Position numbers and translations under genes: made by a program
Notes under the pieces: generated by a model
Database searches by the model: none
What the model was told of the DNA's origin: nothing
What the model saw: only the letters and a program-made list of their open reading frames with translations
Shown here: in pieces, positions 30,155 through 38,320 of the stretch
Layout of the letters: every line of letters begins with the position of its first letter
Position numbering within the stretch: the first letter of the stretch is position 1
DNA from: Chloroflexota bacterium
GTDB lineage: Bacteria; Chloroflexota; Dormibacteria; Dormibacterales; Dormibacteraceae
DNA: 39,385 nucleotides
Assembly: GCA_005889495.1 (NCBI GenBank)
Contig: VBHA01000080.1
Location: forward strand, 1 to 39,385
Direction: 5' to 3'

Positions 30155-31888
30155 TTGCTGATCCGCCTGCTCCGTGCCTACGCACGGCCCTACGCGCGTG
30201 AGATCGGGATCGTGGTCGTGCTGGTCGTCATCCAGTCGATCGGGAACCTGTACCTGCCCAACCTCAACGCGGACATCATCAACAACGGCGTCGCCAAGGG
30301 CGACCTGACCTATATCTGGCGCACGGGCGCGGTCATGCTCGGCATCACGCTGGTGCTCGGCGTCATCGCCGTCGGCGGCGTCTACTGGGCTTCGCTCGCC
30401 TCGATGGGCGTCGGCCGGGATCTCCGCGGCGCGGTCTTCGGTAGCGTCCAGGACTTCTCGGCACGCGAGATGAACCGGTTCGGCACGCCTTCGCTGATCA
30501 CGCGCAACACCAACGACGTGCAGCAGATCCAGCTGTTCCTGCAGATCGCGCTGACGATGATGGTGAGCGCGCCGATCATGGCGGTCGGCGGTGTGATCAT
30601 GGCCCTGCGCGAGGACGTGCAGCTCTCCGCCGTGCTCGTCGTCGTCATCCCCGCGCTGGCCGCCATCGTCGCCTTCATGTTCGTCAGCGCGGTGCCGTTG
30701 TTCCGGTCGCTGCAGGTGAAGATCGACCGCATCAACCAGGTGCTGCGCGAGCAGATCATGGGCGTGCGCGTCATCCGCGCATTCATCCGCGCCGGCTACG
30801 AGGACCGGCGGTTCGAGCAGGCCAACTACGACCTGACCTCGACCGCGCTCCGGGTCAACCGGATCTTCGTCATCGCCTTCCCGGCGGTGCTCGCCGTGAT
30901 GAACTTGACGACGGTCGCGATCCTGTGGTTCGGCGGCCACCTCGTCGACAGCGGCCAGATGCCGATCGGCAACATGACCGCGTTCCTCCAGTACATCCTC
31001 CAGATCCTCATGTCGCTGATGATGGCCATCGCCCTGGTCATCCTCGTGCCTCGCGCCGAGGCCAGCTCGGCCCGCCTCCAGGAGGTGGTGACCGCGACCC
31101 CGTCGATCGAGGAGCCGGCTGACACGGTGCAGCCCTCGCAACTCACAGGCGTGGTCGAGCTGCGGAACGTCACGTTCGGTTATCCCGGCGGGGAGAAGCC
31201 GGTGCTGCACAACGTCGACTTCCGGCTTCCCCCCGGGCAGACCACGGCGATCATCGGTGGGACCGGCTCCGGCAAGACCACCCTCCTCAACCTGATCCCG
31301 CGCTTCTTCGACGTCAGCGAAGGCGGCCTGCTGGTGGATGGGGTGGACGTGCGGAAGCAATCGCTCGAACACCTGTGGGGCAGGCTCGGCATAGTGCCGC
31401 AGCGGGCCTACCTGTTCAGCGGCACGGTTGCGACCAACCTGCGGTTTGGCAACGAGGGCGCGACAGACGAGGAGCTCTGGCACGCGCTGGGGGTCGCCCA
31501 GGCGCGCGACTTCGTCGAGGCGATGGCCGGCGGGCTCGCGGCGCCGATCGACCAGGGAGGCACCAACGTGTCAGGCGGCCAGCGCCAGCGCCTGGCGATC
31601 GCCCGCGCGCTCGTCAAGCGGCCGGGGATCTATCTGTTCGACGACTGCTTCTCGGCGCTCGACGCCGGGACCGACGCTCGGCTTCGCGCCGCCCTGCGCG
31701 CGGACACGAGGGATGCGACCGTGCTCATCGTCGCCCAGCGCGTCAGCACGATCATGCACGCGGATCGGATCATCGTCCTCGACGAAGGACGGGTCGAGGG
31801 TATCGGCACCCACGCTGAGCTGATGGCCACGTGCGAGCCCTATCGGGAGATCGTGGACTCGCAGCTCGGCGAGGCGGCGGTCGCATGA
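30155..31888 (+). CDS. ABC exporter half-transporter A (degenerate Walker B)
   Basis: 577 aa from TTG 30155. Six-TM exporter domain about 15-300, nucleotide-binding domain about 330-570. Walker A GGTGSGKTT (368-376), signature NVSGGQ (471-476), Walker B IYLFDD (492-497). The residue after the Walker B Asp, normally the catalytic Glu, is Asp497, which marks a slow or inactive ATP site. The partner encoded next has an intact DE, so the pair should form a heterodimer of the TmrAB/BmrCD type. It exports lipophilic compounds, peptides or lipids; the substrate cannot be deduced. TTG is chosen because it lies about 9 nt after the -10 box and begins the exporter N-terminus LLIRLLRAYARPY. Controlled by the divergent MarR. 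Confidence 0.93.
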   Translation: MLIRLLRAYARPYAREIGIVVVLVVIQSIGNLYLPNLNADIINNGVAKGDLTYIWRTGAVMLGITLVLGVIAVGGVYWASLASMGVGRDLRGAVFGSVQDFSAREMNRFGTPSLITRNTNDVQQIQLFLQIALTMMVSAPIMAVGGVIMALREDVQLSAVLVVVIPALAAIVAFMFVSAVPLFRSLQVKIDRINQVLREQIMGVRVIRAFIRAGYEDRRFEQANYDLTSTALRVNRIFVIAFPAVLAVMNLTTVAILWFGGHLVDSGQMPIGNMTAFLQYILQILMSLMMAIALVILVPRAEASSARLQEVVTATPSIEEPADTVQPSQLTGVVELRNVTFGYPGGEKPVLHNVDFRLPPGQTTAIIGGTGSGKTTLLNLIPRFFDVSEGGLLVDGVDVRKQSLEHLWGRLGIVPQRAYLFSGTVATNLRFGNEGATDEELWHALGVAQARDFVEAMAGGLAAPIDQGGTNVSGGQRQRLAIARALVKRPGIYLFDDCFSALDAGTDARLRAALRADTRDATVLIVAQRVSTIMHADRIIVLDEGRVEGIGTHAELMATCEPYREIVDSQLGEAAVA

Positions 31889-33897
31889 TCAACCGTCCAG
31901 GAGGAGGCGGGGCGCCAGGCGCGCAGCGCCGGCAGCCAGGCGGATGGATGGGCATGGGCGGACCACCGCCGGCCAAGATCCACGACGCCGGCAGGACGCT
32001 CCGGCAGCTGCTCGGCCGGTTGCGGCCAGAGCTGCCGCTGATCGCCATCGTCGTGCTGCTGGGGACCGGGAGCGTCGTGCTCTCAGTCATCGGCCCCAAG
32101 ATCATCGGCAACGCGACCAACGTCATCTTCGACGGCATCGTCGGCAAGATGCTGCCCGCCGGATTGACAAAGGAGCAGGCAATCGCTCTGCTCCAGGCGC
32201 ACGGCAAGGGCCAGATCGCACAGATGGTCTCGGGCATGAACGTGACGCCGGGTGTCGGGATCGACTTCACCGCCCTCGGCCAGATCCTCCTCCTGGCGGT
32301 CGCCGTCTATCTGTTTGCGTCAGTTTTGATGTGGGCTCAGGGCTATCTCATGGCAGGGGTCGCGCAGCGCACGGTCTACGCCATGCGGCGGGACGTCGAG
32401 GCCAAGCTCTCGAGGCTGCCGCTCAAGTACTTCGACAGCCATCCGCACGGCGACGTCCTGAGCCGGGTGACCAACGATGTCGACAACATCAGCACGACCC
32501 TGCAGCAAGGATTGAGCCAGATCGTCACGTCCGTCCTGACCGTGGTCGGCGTGCTGGCGATGATGCTGTGGATCAGCTGGCTCCTCGCCTTGATCGCGCT
32601 CGTCACCGTCCCGCTGTCCGTGGTGGTGACGCTCTTGATCGCCCGGCGCTCGCAGCGCCAGTTCGCCGCCCAGTGGAAGTGGACCGGCAGCCTCAACGGG
32701 CACGTCGAGGAGATGCACACAGGCCACGCGCTCGTCCAGGCGTTCGGCCGCCGGGCGAGGGCGCGGGAGATCTTCGACGAGCACAACCAGAAGCTCTACG
32801 AGGCGAGCTTTCGGGCCCAGTTCCTGTCCGGCATCATCCAGCCGGCGATCCAGTTCCTGGCCAACCTGAACTACGTCGCGATCGCGGTCATCGGCGGCTA
32901 CCGGGTCGCGACCGGGACGATGACGCTGGGCGACGTGCAGGCTTTCATCCAGTACTCGCGCCAGTTCACGATGCCGATCATGCAGATCGCCGGCCAGATG
33001 AACCTTCTGCAGTCAGGCCTGGCGTCGGCGGAACGAGTCTTCGAGCTGCTGGACGCGGAGGAAGAGAGCTCGGACGTCGACACCGGCGCGAGGCTCGGCG
33101 ACGTCACGGGCGAGGTGGCGCTGGAGCACGTGAACTTCCGCTACGAGCCGGACAAGCCGCTGATCGATGACTTCAACCTGCAGGTCCTGCCCGGCCAGAC
33201 GGTCGCCATCGTCGGCCCCACCGGCGCCGGCAAGACGACCATCGTCAACCTCCTGATGCGCTTCTACGACATCGACTCCGGACGAATCCGCGTCGACAAG
33301 GTCAACACCGCTGAGATTCCGCGCGACGAGGTGCGCAGGGCGTTCGGCATGGTGCTCCAGGACACCTGGCTGTTCGCGGGCACGATCCGGGACAACATCG
33401 CCTACGGCAAGGAGGGCGCCACCGAGGAGGAGGTCGTCGCTGCGGCCCAGGCCGCGCACGTCGACTCCTTCGTCCGCACGCTGCAGAAGGGCTACGACAC
33501 CGTCCTCGACGAGGACGCGTCGGACCTTTCCTCCGGGCAGCGGCAGCTCCTGACCATCGCCCGCGCGTTTCTCGCCGACCCCGGCATCCTGATCCTGGAC
33601 GAGGCGACGAGCAACGTCGACACGCGGACTGAGGTCCTGATCCAGAAGGCGATGGCTCAGCTGCGCCGAGGGCGAACCAGCTTTGTCATCGCCCACCGGC
33701 TGTCCACCATCCGGAACGCCGACACCATCGTCGTGATGGATGGCGGCAAGATCGTCGAGCAGGGAAGCCACGCGGAGCTGCTGCGGCGCGAAGGCTTCTA
33801 CTACCGGCTCTACAACAGTCAGTTCACCGAGGCGTGGTCGGCTGAGGGGAACGGCCAGGCTCCAGCTGCCGCGTCGCACGCCCCGGCGCGTGCGTGA
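31885..33897 (+). CDS. ABC exporter half-transporter B (catalytic Walker B)
   Basis: 670 aa from ATG 31885, overlapping the stop of subunit A by 4 bases (ATGA). Gly/Pro-rich N-terminal tail (1-30), six-TM domain about 48-345 with an extra periplasmic-side insertion about 85-130 (KMLPAGLTKEQAIALLQAHGKG), and a nucleotide-binding domain about 410-645. Walker A GPTGAGKTT (444-452), signature LSSGQ (548-552, Ser replacing the first Gly), Walker B ILILDE (568-573) with catalytic Glu573, and an H-loop in VIAHRLS. The degenerate LSSGQ would face the Asp497 site of subunit A and the canonical signature of A would face this DE site. One active and one inactive ATP site is the expected heterodimer layout. 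Its 3' end overlaps the convergent GT87 gene by 74 bases. Confidence 0.95.
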   Translation: MINRPGGGGAPGAQRRQPGGWMGMGGPPPAKIHDAGRTLRQLLGRLRPELPLIAIVVLLGTGSVVLSVIGPKIIGNATNVIFDGIVGKMLPAGLTKEQAIALLQAHGKGQIAQMVSGMNVTPGVGIDFTALGQILLLAVAVYLFASVLMWAQGYLMAGVAQRTVYAMRRDVEAKLSRLPLKYFDSHPHGDVLSRVTNDVDNISTTLQQGLSQIVTSVLTVVGVLAMMLWISWLLALIALVTVPLSVVVTLLIARRSQRQFAAQWKWTGSLNGHVEEMHTGHALVQAFGRRARAREIFDEHNQKLYEASFRAQFLSGIIQPAIQFLANLNYVAIAVIGGYRVATGTMTLGDVQAFIQYSRQFTMPIMQIAGQMNLLQSGLASAERVFELLDAEEESSDVDTGARLGDVTGEVALEHVNFRYEPDKPLIDDFNLQVLPGQTVAIVGPTGAGKTTIVNLLMRFYDIDSGRIRVDKVNTAEIPRDEVRRAFGMVLQDTWLFAGTIRDNIAYGKEGATEEEVVAAAQAAHVDSFVRTLQKGYDTVLDEDASDLSSGQRQLLTIARAFLADPGILILDEATSNVDTRTEVLIQKAMAQLRRGRTSFVIAHRLSTIRNADTIVVMDGGKIVEQGSHAELLRREGFYYRLYNSQFTEAWSAEGNGQAPAAASHAPARA

Positions 33898-35032
33898 GCG
33901 CGGCCGCTGAGAGCAGCAGTAGCGCCCCCAGCTCGGCGACGATGACGGGCACGGGCCCCCACACAGGCTCGCCTTCGACCGCCAGGACTCCAGCCAGGAC
34001 GTAGACCCATGTCCACGCCGGTGGTCTGGCGCGGAGCACCAGCCAGGCCGCAAGCCCGAGCATCGCCAGGTCGTCGAGATGGACGTAGGGCGTAGCAAGG
34101 ATTCCCCCGGCAAGCGCGCATGCATAGACCCACTCCAGGCCTCGGTGTCGTATCCGATACGCGATCAGCATGGTCCACGAAGCGATGAAGACCTGGGCCG
34201 GCCGCGCCGCGTCACCGAGCAGATAGGTCAACGTGAGCTCGCGGTTCACGGGCACGCCGGCCGCAAAGCTCAGACGCTCGAAGTAAGAGCGGACGCCGTC
34301 CGGTCCAAGCGCCAGGACGGACGCCGCCGCCAGGAGGCCGACCGCGATGAGGCTGCCGACGAACGCTCGTCGCTGGCCGGCCACCAGCAGCGCAGGCGGG
34401 ATGAGAAAGGCAAGCTGCGGCTTGAGGGCGAGGGCGGCCAGGGCAACGCCGGCCCAGAACGGCCGGCCTGCGCGGAGCAGCGCGTATGAGCCCGCGACGC
34501 CCAGGGCGACCAGCAGGCCGGGCTGCGCCAGCTGCAACCCATAGATCACCGGCAGCCAGCCGACGGCAGCGGCCAGGAGAACGACGCGAGCCCGTCCCGC
34601 GTCGGGGGCGGCGAAGTACCACACCAGGCCGAGGGCAGCGACCAGGACAGCGCTCCAGGCCCAGTAAGCGACGGGATACGGCAAGACGGTGAACGGCACC
34701 GCCAGCCATGCCACGGGTGGCGGGCTGATGTAGCGCGCGAGCTCCGCGATCTTGATCCCCGAGCCCATGGCGTCGAGCTGGGCTTGCTGCAGGTTCAGGT
34801 CGTAGATCGAGCTCCAGCCGTGGGCGAGGCCGATCCTGGCGGCGGCGAAGTAGAAGGTGAAGTCGTTGTGGAAGTGGTCCGCGGCGTACGCGGCGGCCCA
34901 CTGATAGAGGTCGAAGGCCGCGAACAGCACCGAGGTGACCGCCCCGGCGGCGATGCCAAGGTTGCGCCACCGCCCGGAGCCGCCGATCAGAGTGTCCCGC
35001 GAATCTGCGTCGGGAGCCCTGGGGCGTGACAC
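33824..35032 (-). CDS. GT87/DUF2029-type polytopic mannosyltransferase-like protein
   Basis: 402 aa from GTG 35032. About nine or ten TM helices. An N-terminal periplasmic loop carries NDFTFYFAAARIGLAHGWSSIYD, the region with the acidic catalytic residue in GT87 (PimE-like) enzymes, followed by YISPPPVAWLAVPF and later LKPQLAFLIP and TPYVHLDDLAMLGLA. GT87 enzymes use polyprenyl-phosphate mannose to extend envelope glycolipids; the exact acceptor here is unknown. The start has no Shine-Dalgarno sequence, but a TAACCT -10-like box lies 7 nt upstream, suggesting a leaderless mRNA. It converges with and overlaps the ABC subunit B gene, and diverges from the BNR-repeat protein gene. Confidence 0.85.
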   Translation of the reverse strand: MSRPRAPDADSRDTLIGGSGRWRNLGIAAGAVTSVLFAAFDLYQWAAAYAADHFHNDFTFYFAAARIGLAHGWSSIYDLNLQQAQLDAMGSGIKIAELARYISPPPVAWLAVPFTVLPYPVAYWAWSAVLVAALGLVWYFAAPDAGRARVVLLAAAVGWLPVIYGLQLAQPGLLVALGVAGSYALLRAGRPFWAGVALAALALKPQLAFLIPPALLVAGQRRAFVGSLIAVGLLAAASVLALGPDGVRSYFERLSFAAGVPVNRELTLTYLLGDAARPAQVFIASWTMLIAYRIRHRGLEWVYACALAGGILATPYVHLDDLAMLGLAAWLVLRARPPAWTWVYVLAGVLAVEGEPVWGPVPVIVAELGALLLLSAAALTHAPGRATRQLEPGRSPQPTTPR

Positions 35033-35039
35033 TCCGCGG

Positions 35040-35045
35040 AGGTTA
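35040..35045 (-). promoter_or_regulatory. Putative -10 box of the GT87 gene
   Basis: TAACCT on the minus strand, 7 nt before GTG 35032. The -35 region (TGTCAA with a 17-nt spacer) is poor. Confidence 0.3.
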
Positions 35046-35201
35046 CCTGACGGTCCTGCCTATTGACATGCGCTGACGAGCACTGAAACGATTGACGCTG
35101 GCTGCTCGCTGGCTTCGGCTGGAGAGATGGGGGTTGGTTTCGAGCCTGGGGGGACACCGGCTCAGGTCCTGCCGTTCAAACGTGTTCAGGAGAGGGGTCG
35201 A

Positions 35202-37205
35202 ATGAAACGGCTTGCCATTCCTTTGCTCGTGTCGTTGTGTGCTTTGGCGATCGGCGCCGGCTTCGTGCGACTCGCCGGCAACACTTCGACACCAAACGTC
35301 CGCGCGGCTGAGCTCGGCATCGACGACGAGCTGACGCCGACTCAGGAGCGCCTGGTCTCCGGCTTCGCGTCGTACACGCTCGGCAAAAACGCCGAGAACA
35401 ACGGCCAGGCCGGCGAGCAGGCTCCGCGCAGCTATTTCCCGCGTGGGAGCGACTCGTGCCCGACCAACCAGAGTTCGAACATCAAGGTCAACCAGAACTG
35501 CCTCAACCTGAGTGACGCCGACCTCCAGGGTCGCGGCCAGGCTCAGAACGAGGAATCCATTCAGGTCAACCCGAACAACACCAACCAGGTGGTCGCCTCC
35601 TACAACGACTACCGGCGCGGTGATGGAACCTGCGGAGTGTCGTTCAGCCGCGACGGCGGGCGCGTCTGGAACGATTCGACCGTACCGGACAACTTCACGC
35701 GGGGCGGGACGCGCTACCAGGGTGCGCCTCGCGAGTATTGGCAGGCTGGTGGCGACACTTCGCTCGCCTGGGACTCCAAAGGCAATGCCTATCTGTCGTG
35801 CCAGCTGTTCAAGCGCGGCCCCGCCACCGCTGGCGACCCAGACCGGGCGAGCGGCTTCTTCCTGTACCGCTCCACCCAGAACGGCGGCGCCTCCTGGAAC
35901 TTCACCGGCCGCTCGATCTTCGAGACGGGGTTCCAGCGCTCGTTCCTCCCCCTGGAGGACAAGCAGTTCATGACCGTGGACAACAACTCGAGCGCGTGCT
36001 CCGGAGCGCCGGCGACGGCCACGCCGGGCGCGAGCTGCACGCCGTTCCAGGACCGCATCTACGTCACGTGGACCGAGTTCGCGCCCACGGGCACGGCCTT
36101 CATCTACGAGACGTATTCCTCGGACTACGGCGAAACCTTCAGCCCGCGACACCTCATCAGCGTGAACAGCCCGCTGTGCCCGAACAACCAGCCCATCCCG
36201 GGCGAGGCCTCGAACTGCGACGCCAACCAGTTCTCACAGCCGTTCGTCGGGCCTGACGGGGTGCTCTACGTGATCTTCAACAACTTCAACAACGGGATCC
36301 AGAACCCGGCTGACAACCACAATCAGATCCTCCTGGTGAAGTCGGTCGACGGCGGCAACACGTTCGCCGCCCCGGTCAAGGTGGCCGACTTCTATGACCT
36401 CCCCGACTGCGCGACCTATCAGAACGGCCACGACTTCGGCCGCGCATGTGTCCCGGAGAAGGGACCAACGAACACCTCGATCTTCCGCGCGACCAACTAC
36501 GGCTCGGGCGCGGTCAACCCGTCGAACCCGGCGCAGGTGGTGGTCGCGTTCGGCTCCTACATCAACCCGCATTCCAAGGAGTCGAATGGGTGCGCGCCCG
36601 CGGGGACGAGCCCCGCGACCGGCCAGAACCTCTTCACCGGGGTCAAGACGCCTGGCGCATGCAACAACGACATCCTGGTCAGCGTTTCCAGCGACGGAGG
36701 CGCGACGTTCACGGGCACCACGACCGACCCGCGCGCCCTGCAGAGCGTCAACCCTGACGCCGGCCAGGCCACGACCGACCAGTGGTGGCAGTGGATCGCC
36801 TTCACCAAGAACGCCAAGCTCGCGACCTCCTACTACGACCGCCAGTACGGGACGGACGAGCAGACCGGCTACTCGGATGTCAGCCTCTCGGGCTCCGGTG
36901 ACACGACGGGATGGGGCGTGCAGCGCGTGACGAGCTCTTCGATGCCGCCTCCGACCCAGTTCCCGGAGTCGAACGGATTCAGCGCCTTCTGGGGCGACTA
37001 CACCGGGCTCACGGCAGACACGCAAGCCCATCCGTTCTGGAGCGACACGCGCGACCCGGACCTCTTCGCCTGCACGACAAGCAGCGGCGCGGTCCAGACG
37101 CCGCCATCGGTGTGCGGTGCGACGGTGCCGAACGGAAGCGGTTCCGACTTCCCGGTCAACGACCAGAACGCCTACACGGCGAACAACTCGGTGCCCGGCA
37201 AATGA
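35202..37205 (+). CDS. Secreted BNR/Asp-box repeat (sialidase-like) protein
   Basis: 667 aa from ATG 35202, with AGGAGAGG about 6 nt upstream; an earlier in-frame start at 35127 would bury the signal peptide. Signal peptide 1-25 (KRLAIPLLVSLCALAIGAG). The mature protein shows five Asp-box motifs of the S-x-D-x-G-x-x-W/F type at about 149, 224, 306, 381 and 496, with spacing of about 75-115 residues typical of a six-bladed propeller. Many Cys (SDSCPTNQ, NQNCLNL, GTCGVSF, SNCDANQ, PDCATY) and Asn suggest a disulfide-stabilised extracellular protein. Asp boxes are structural; a sialidase active site (Arg triad) was not identified, so the activity is unknown. Ends before a strong hairpin. Confidence 0.88.
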   Translation: MKRLAIPLLVSLCALAIGAGFVRLAGNTSTPNVRAAELGIDDELTPTQERLVSGFASYTLGKNAENNGQAGEQAPRSYFPRGSDSCPTNQSSNIKVNQNCLNLSDADLQGRGQAQNEESIQVNPNNTNQVVASYNDYRRGDGTCGVSFSRDGGRVWNDSTVPDNFTRGGTRYQGAPREYWQAGGDTSLAWDSKGNAYLSCQLFKRGPATAGDPDRASGFFLYRSTQNGGASWNFTGRSIFETGFQRSFLPLEDKQFMTVDNNSSACSGAPATATPGASCTPFQDRIYVTWTEFAPTGTAFIYETYSSDYGETFSPRHLISVNSPLCPNNQPIPGEASNCDANQFSQPFVGPDGVLYVIFNNFNNGIQNPADNHNQILLVKSVDGGNTFAAPVKVADFYDLPDCATYQNGHDFGRACVPEKGPTNTSIFRATNYGSGAVNPSNPAQVVVAFGSYINPHSKESNGCAPAGTSPATGQNLFTGVKTPGACNNDILVSVSSDGGATFTGTTTDPRALQSVNPDAGQATTDQWWQWIAFTKNAKLATSYYDRQYGTDEQTGYSDVSLSGSGDTTGWGVQRVTSSSMPPPTQFPESNGFSAFWGDYTGLTADTQAHPFWSDTRDPDLFACTTSSGAVQTPPSVCGATVPNGSGSDFPVNDQNAYTANNSVPGK

Positions 37206-37223
37206 GCTGACCTGACGACGAGG

Positions 37224-37249
37224 AGGGCCGGTGCCGGTGCGCCGGCCCT
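37224..37249 (+). terminator. Hairpin terminator after the BNR-repeat gene
   Basis: AGGGCCGGTGC and GCGCCGGCCCT pair over 11 bp (one G-T) around a CGGT loop, starting 18 bases after the stop. Only a weak T-rich tail follows (TTCGGTCAGTATT). Confidence 0.65.
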
Positions 37250-37259
37250 TCGGTCAGTA

Positions 37260-37805
37260 TTGGTGGCCGTGGTCGAGACCGGCTTCGAGCCCCGAATCGT
37301 CGAGCTGAGGGACCGCACGAAGGTCCACCTCCGCCCGATCGCGCCCGAGGACGAGCCGCTGCTGCACGAGGCGGTCGCGGCGATGTCTGAGCGGACCGTC
37401 TACTTCCGCTTCTTCTCGCCGATCAAGAGGATGTCCGATGCCCTTGCGCACCGGCTCGCGGTGGTCGACTACAACGATCGCTTCGCGCTCGTGGCCACGA
37501 CACACAAGCCCGCGGCCAAAGAGCGCATCGTCGGCGTCGCCCGCTACGACCGCGCCCGTGGCACAGACATCGCGGAAGTCGCGGTGGCCGTGATCGATGA
37601 GTTTCAGCGCCGCGGTCTGGGCAGCGTGTTGCTGGTGGAGCTGGCCAGGGTGGCGAGGAGGCACGGGATCAAGGCCTTCCAGCTCATCGTGCTGCCCGAA
37701 AACCGCGAGATGCTCGGCCTCCTGCGCAAGATGGGCTGGATCCACCAGGCGAAGGTCGCCGGCGGAGTGTACGAGATCTCGTTCGACCTGCCGGAGCAGG
37801 GGTGA
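37260..37805 (+). CDS. GNAT-family N-acetyltransferase
   Basis: 181 aa from TTG 37260; GTG 37263 is equally possible, and neither has a ribosome site. Fold landmarks: strand 1 VHLRPIAPEDEPLL, the helix AMSERTVYFRFF typical of GNAT domains linked to acyl-CoA synthetase-like proteins (Pat/AcuA type), VGVARYDRA, the acetyl-CoA loop EFQRRGLGSVLLVELARVA (Q/R-x-x-G-x-G), and a C-terminal half with VLPENREMLGLLRKMGW. It probably acetylates a protein lysine or a small amine. The stop overlaps the LysE-type exporter start by 4 bases (GTGA), so the two are coupled. Confidence 0.85.
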   Translation: MVAVVETGFEPRIVELRDRTKVHLRPIAPEDEPLLHEAVAAMSERTVYFRFFSPIKRMSDALAHRLAVVDYNDRFALVATTHKPAAKERIVGVARYDRARGTDIAEVAVAVIDEFQRRGLGSVLLVELARVARRHGIKAFQLIVLPENREMLGLLRKMGWIHQAKVAGGVYEISFDLPEQG

Positions 37806-38320
37806 TCGACACCACCCTCATCGCCTTCGCGGGGGTATCGGCGCTGCTTGCCGTGACGCCGGGCCCGGACATGGCGGTGGTGACGAAGAATGCCCTCGCT
37901 CATGGGCGCCGCGGCGTGATGCTCACCACGAGCGGGATCGCGCTGGCGCTGGTGGTCTGGGTCACAGCCACGGCGATCGGACTCTCCGCGTTGCTGCGCA
38001 CATCGGGCGAGGTGCTCCTCGCCCTCAAGATCGCCGGTGCGTGCTACCTCGCGTACCTGGGAGTCCGGACGCTGCTCGAATCGCGCTCGAAGCCCGGCGA
38101 CCTGCGTGTCGCCGCGCCGCTTGCCGTGCCGGCGCATGCGGACTTCAGGCAGGGCTTCCTCTCCGCGATCAGCAACCCCAAGCTCGGCGTCTTCTTCGTC
38201 ACCTTCCTGCCTCAGTTCGTGCTCCCCGGGCAGCAGGTGCTGCCTAGATTGCTGGAGCTGGGCGTGACCTTCGCCGTCATCGGCTGGCTGTGGATGAAGA
38301 CGAACTCCGTGCACATGTAG
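37802..38320 (+). CDS. LysE/RhtB-family amino acid exporter, C-terminus replaced
   Basis: 172 aa from GTG 37802. Normal N-terminal part: SALLAVTPGPDMAVVTKNALAHGRRGVMLTTSGIALALVVW (family signature with PGPD), a TM about 60-80, IAGACYLAYLGVRTLL, and FRQGFLSAISNPKLGVFFVTFLPQFV. Family members are about 200-210 aa and end with two more hydrophobic stretches. Here the protein breaks after VTFAVIGWLW and ends MKTNSVHM, which is simply the reverse strand of the adjacent zinc-ribbon gene. About 35-40 residues and the last membrane helix are missing, so transport activity is doubtful. The break near 38290-38296 probably marks a deletion or join that also altered the convergent gene. Confidence 0.8.
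   Translation: MIDTTLIAFAGVSALLAVTPGPDMAVVTKNALAHGRRGVMLTTSGIALALVVWVTATAIGLSALLRTSGEVLLALKIAGACYLAYLGVRTLLESRSKPGDLRVAAPLAVPAHADFRQGFLSAISNPKLGVFFVTFLPQFVLPGQQVLPRLLELGVTFAVIGWLWMKTNSVHM

Noticed and set aside
30128-31483. Minus-strand open frame of 451 codons over the ABC gene
   Set aside because: His/Asp/Arg-rich shadow of the exporter, which has complete ATPase motifs.
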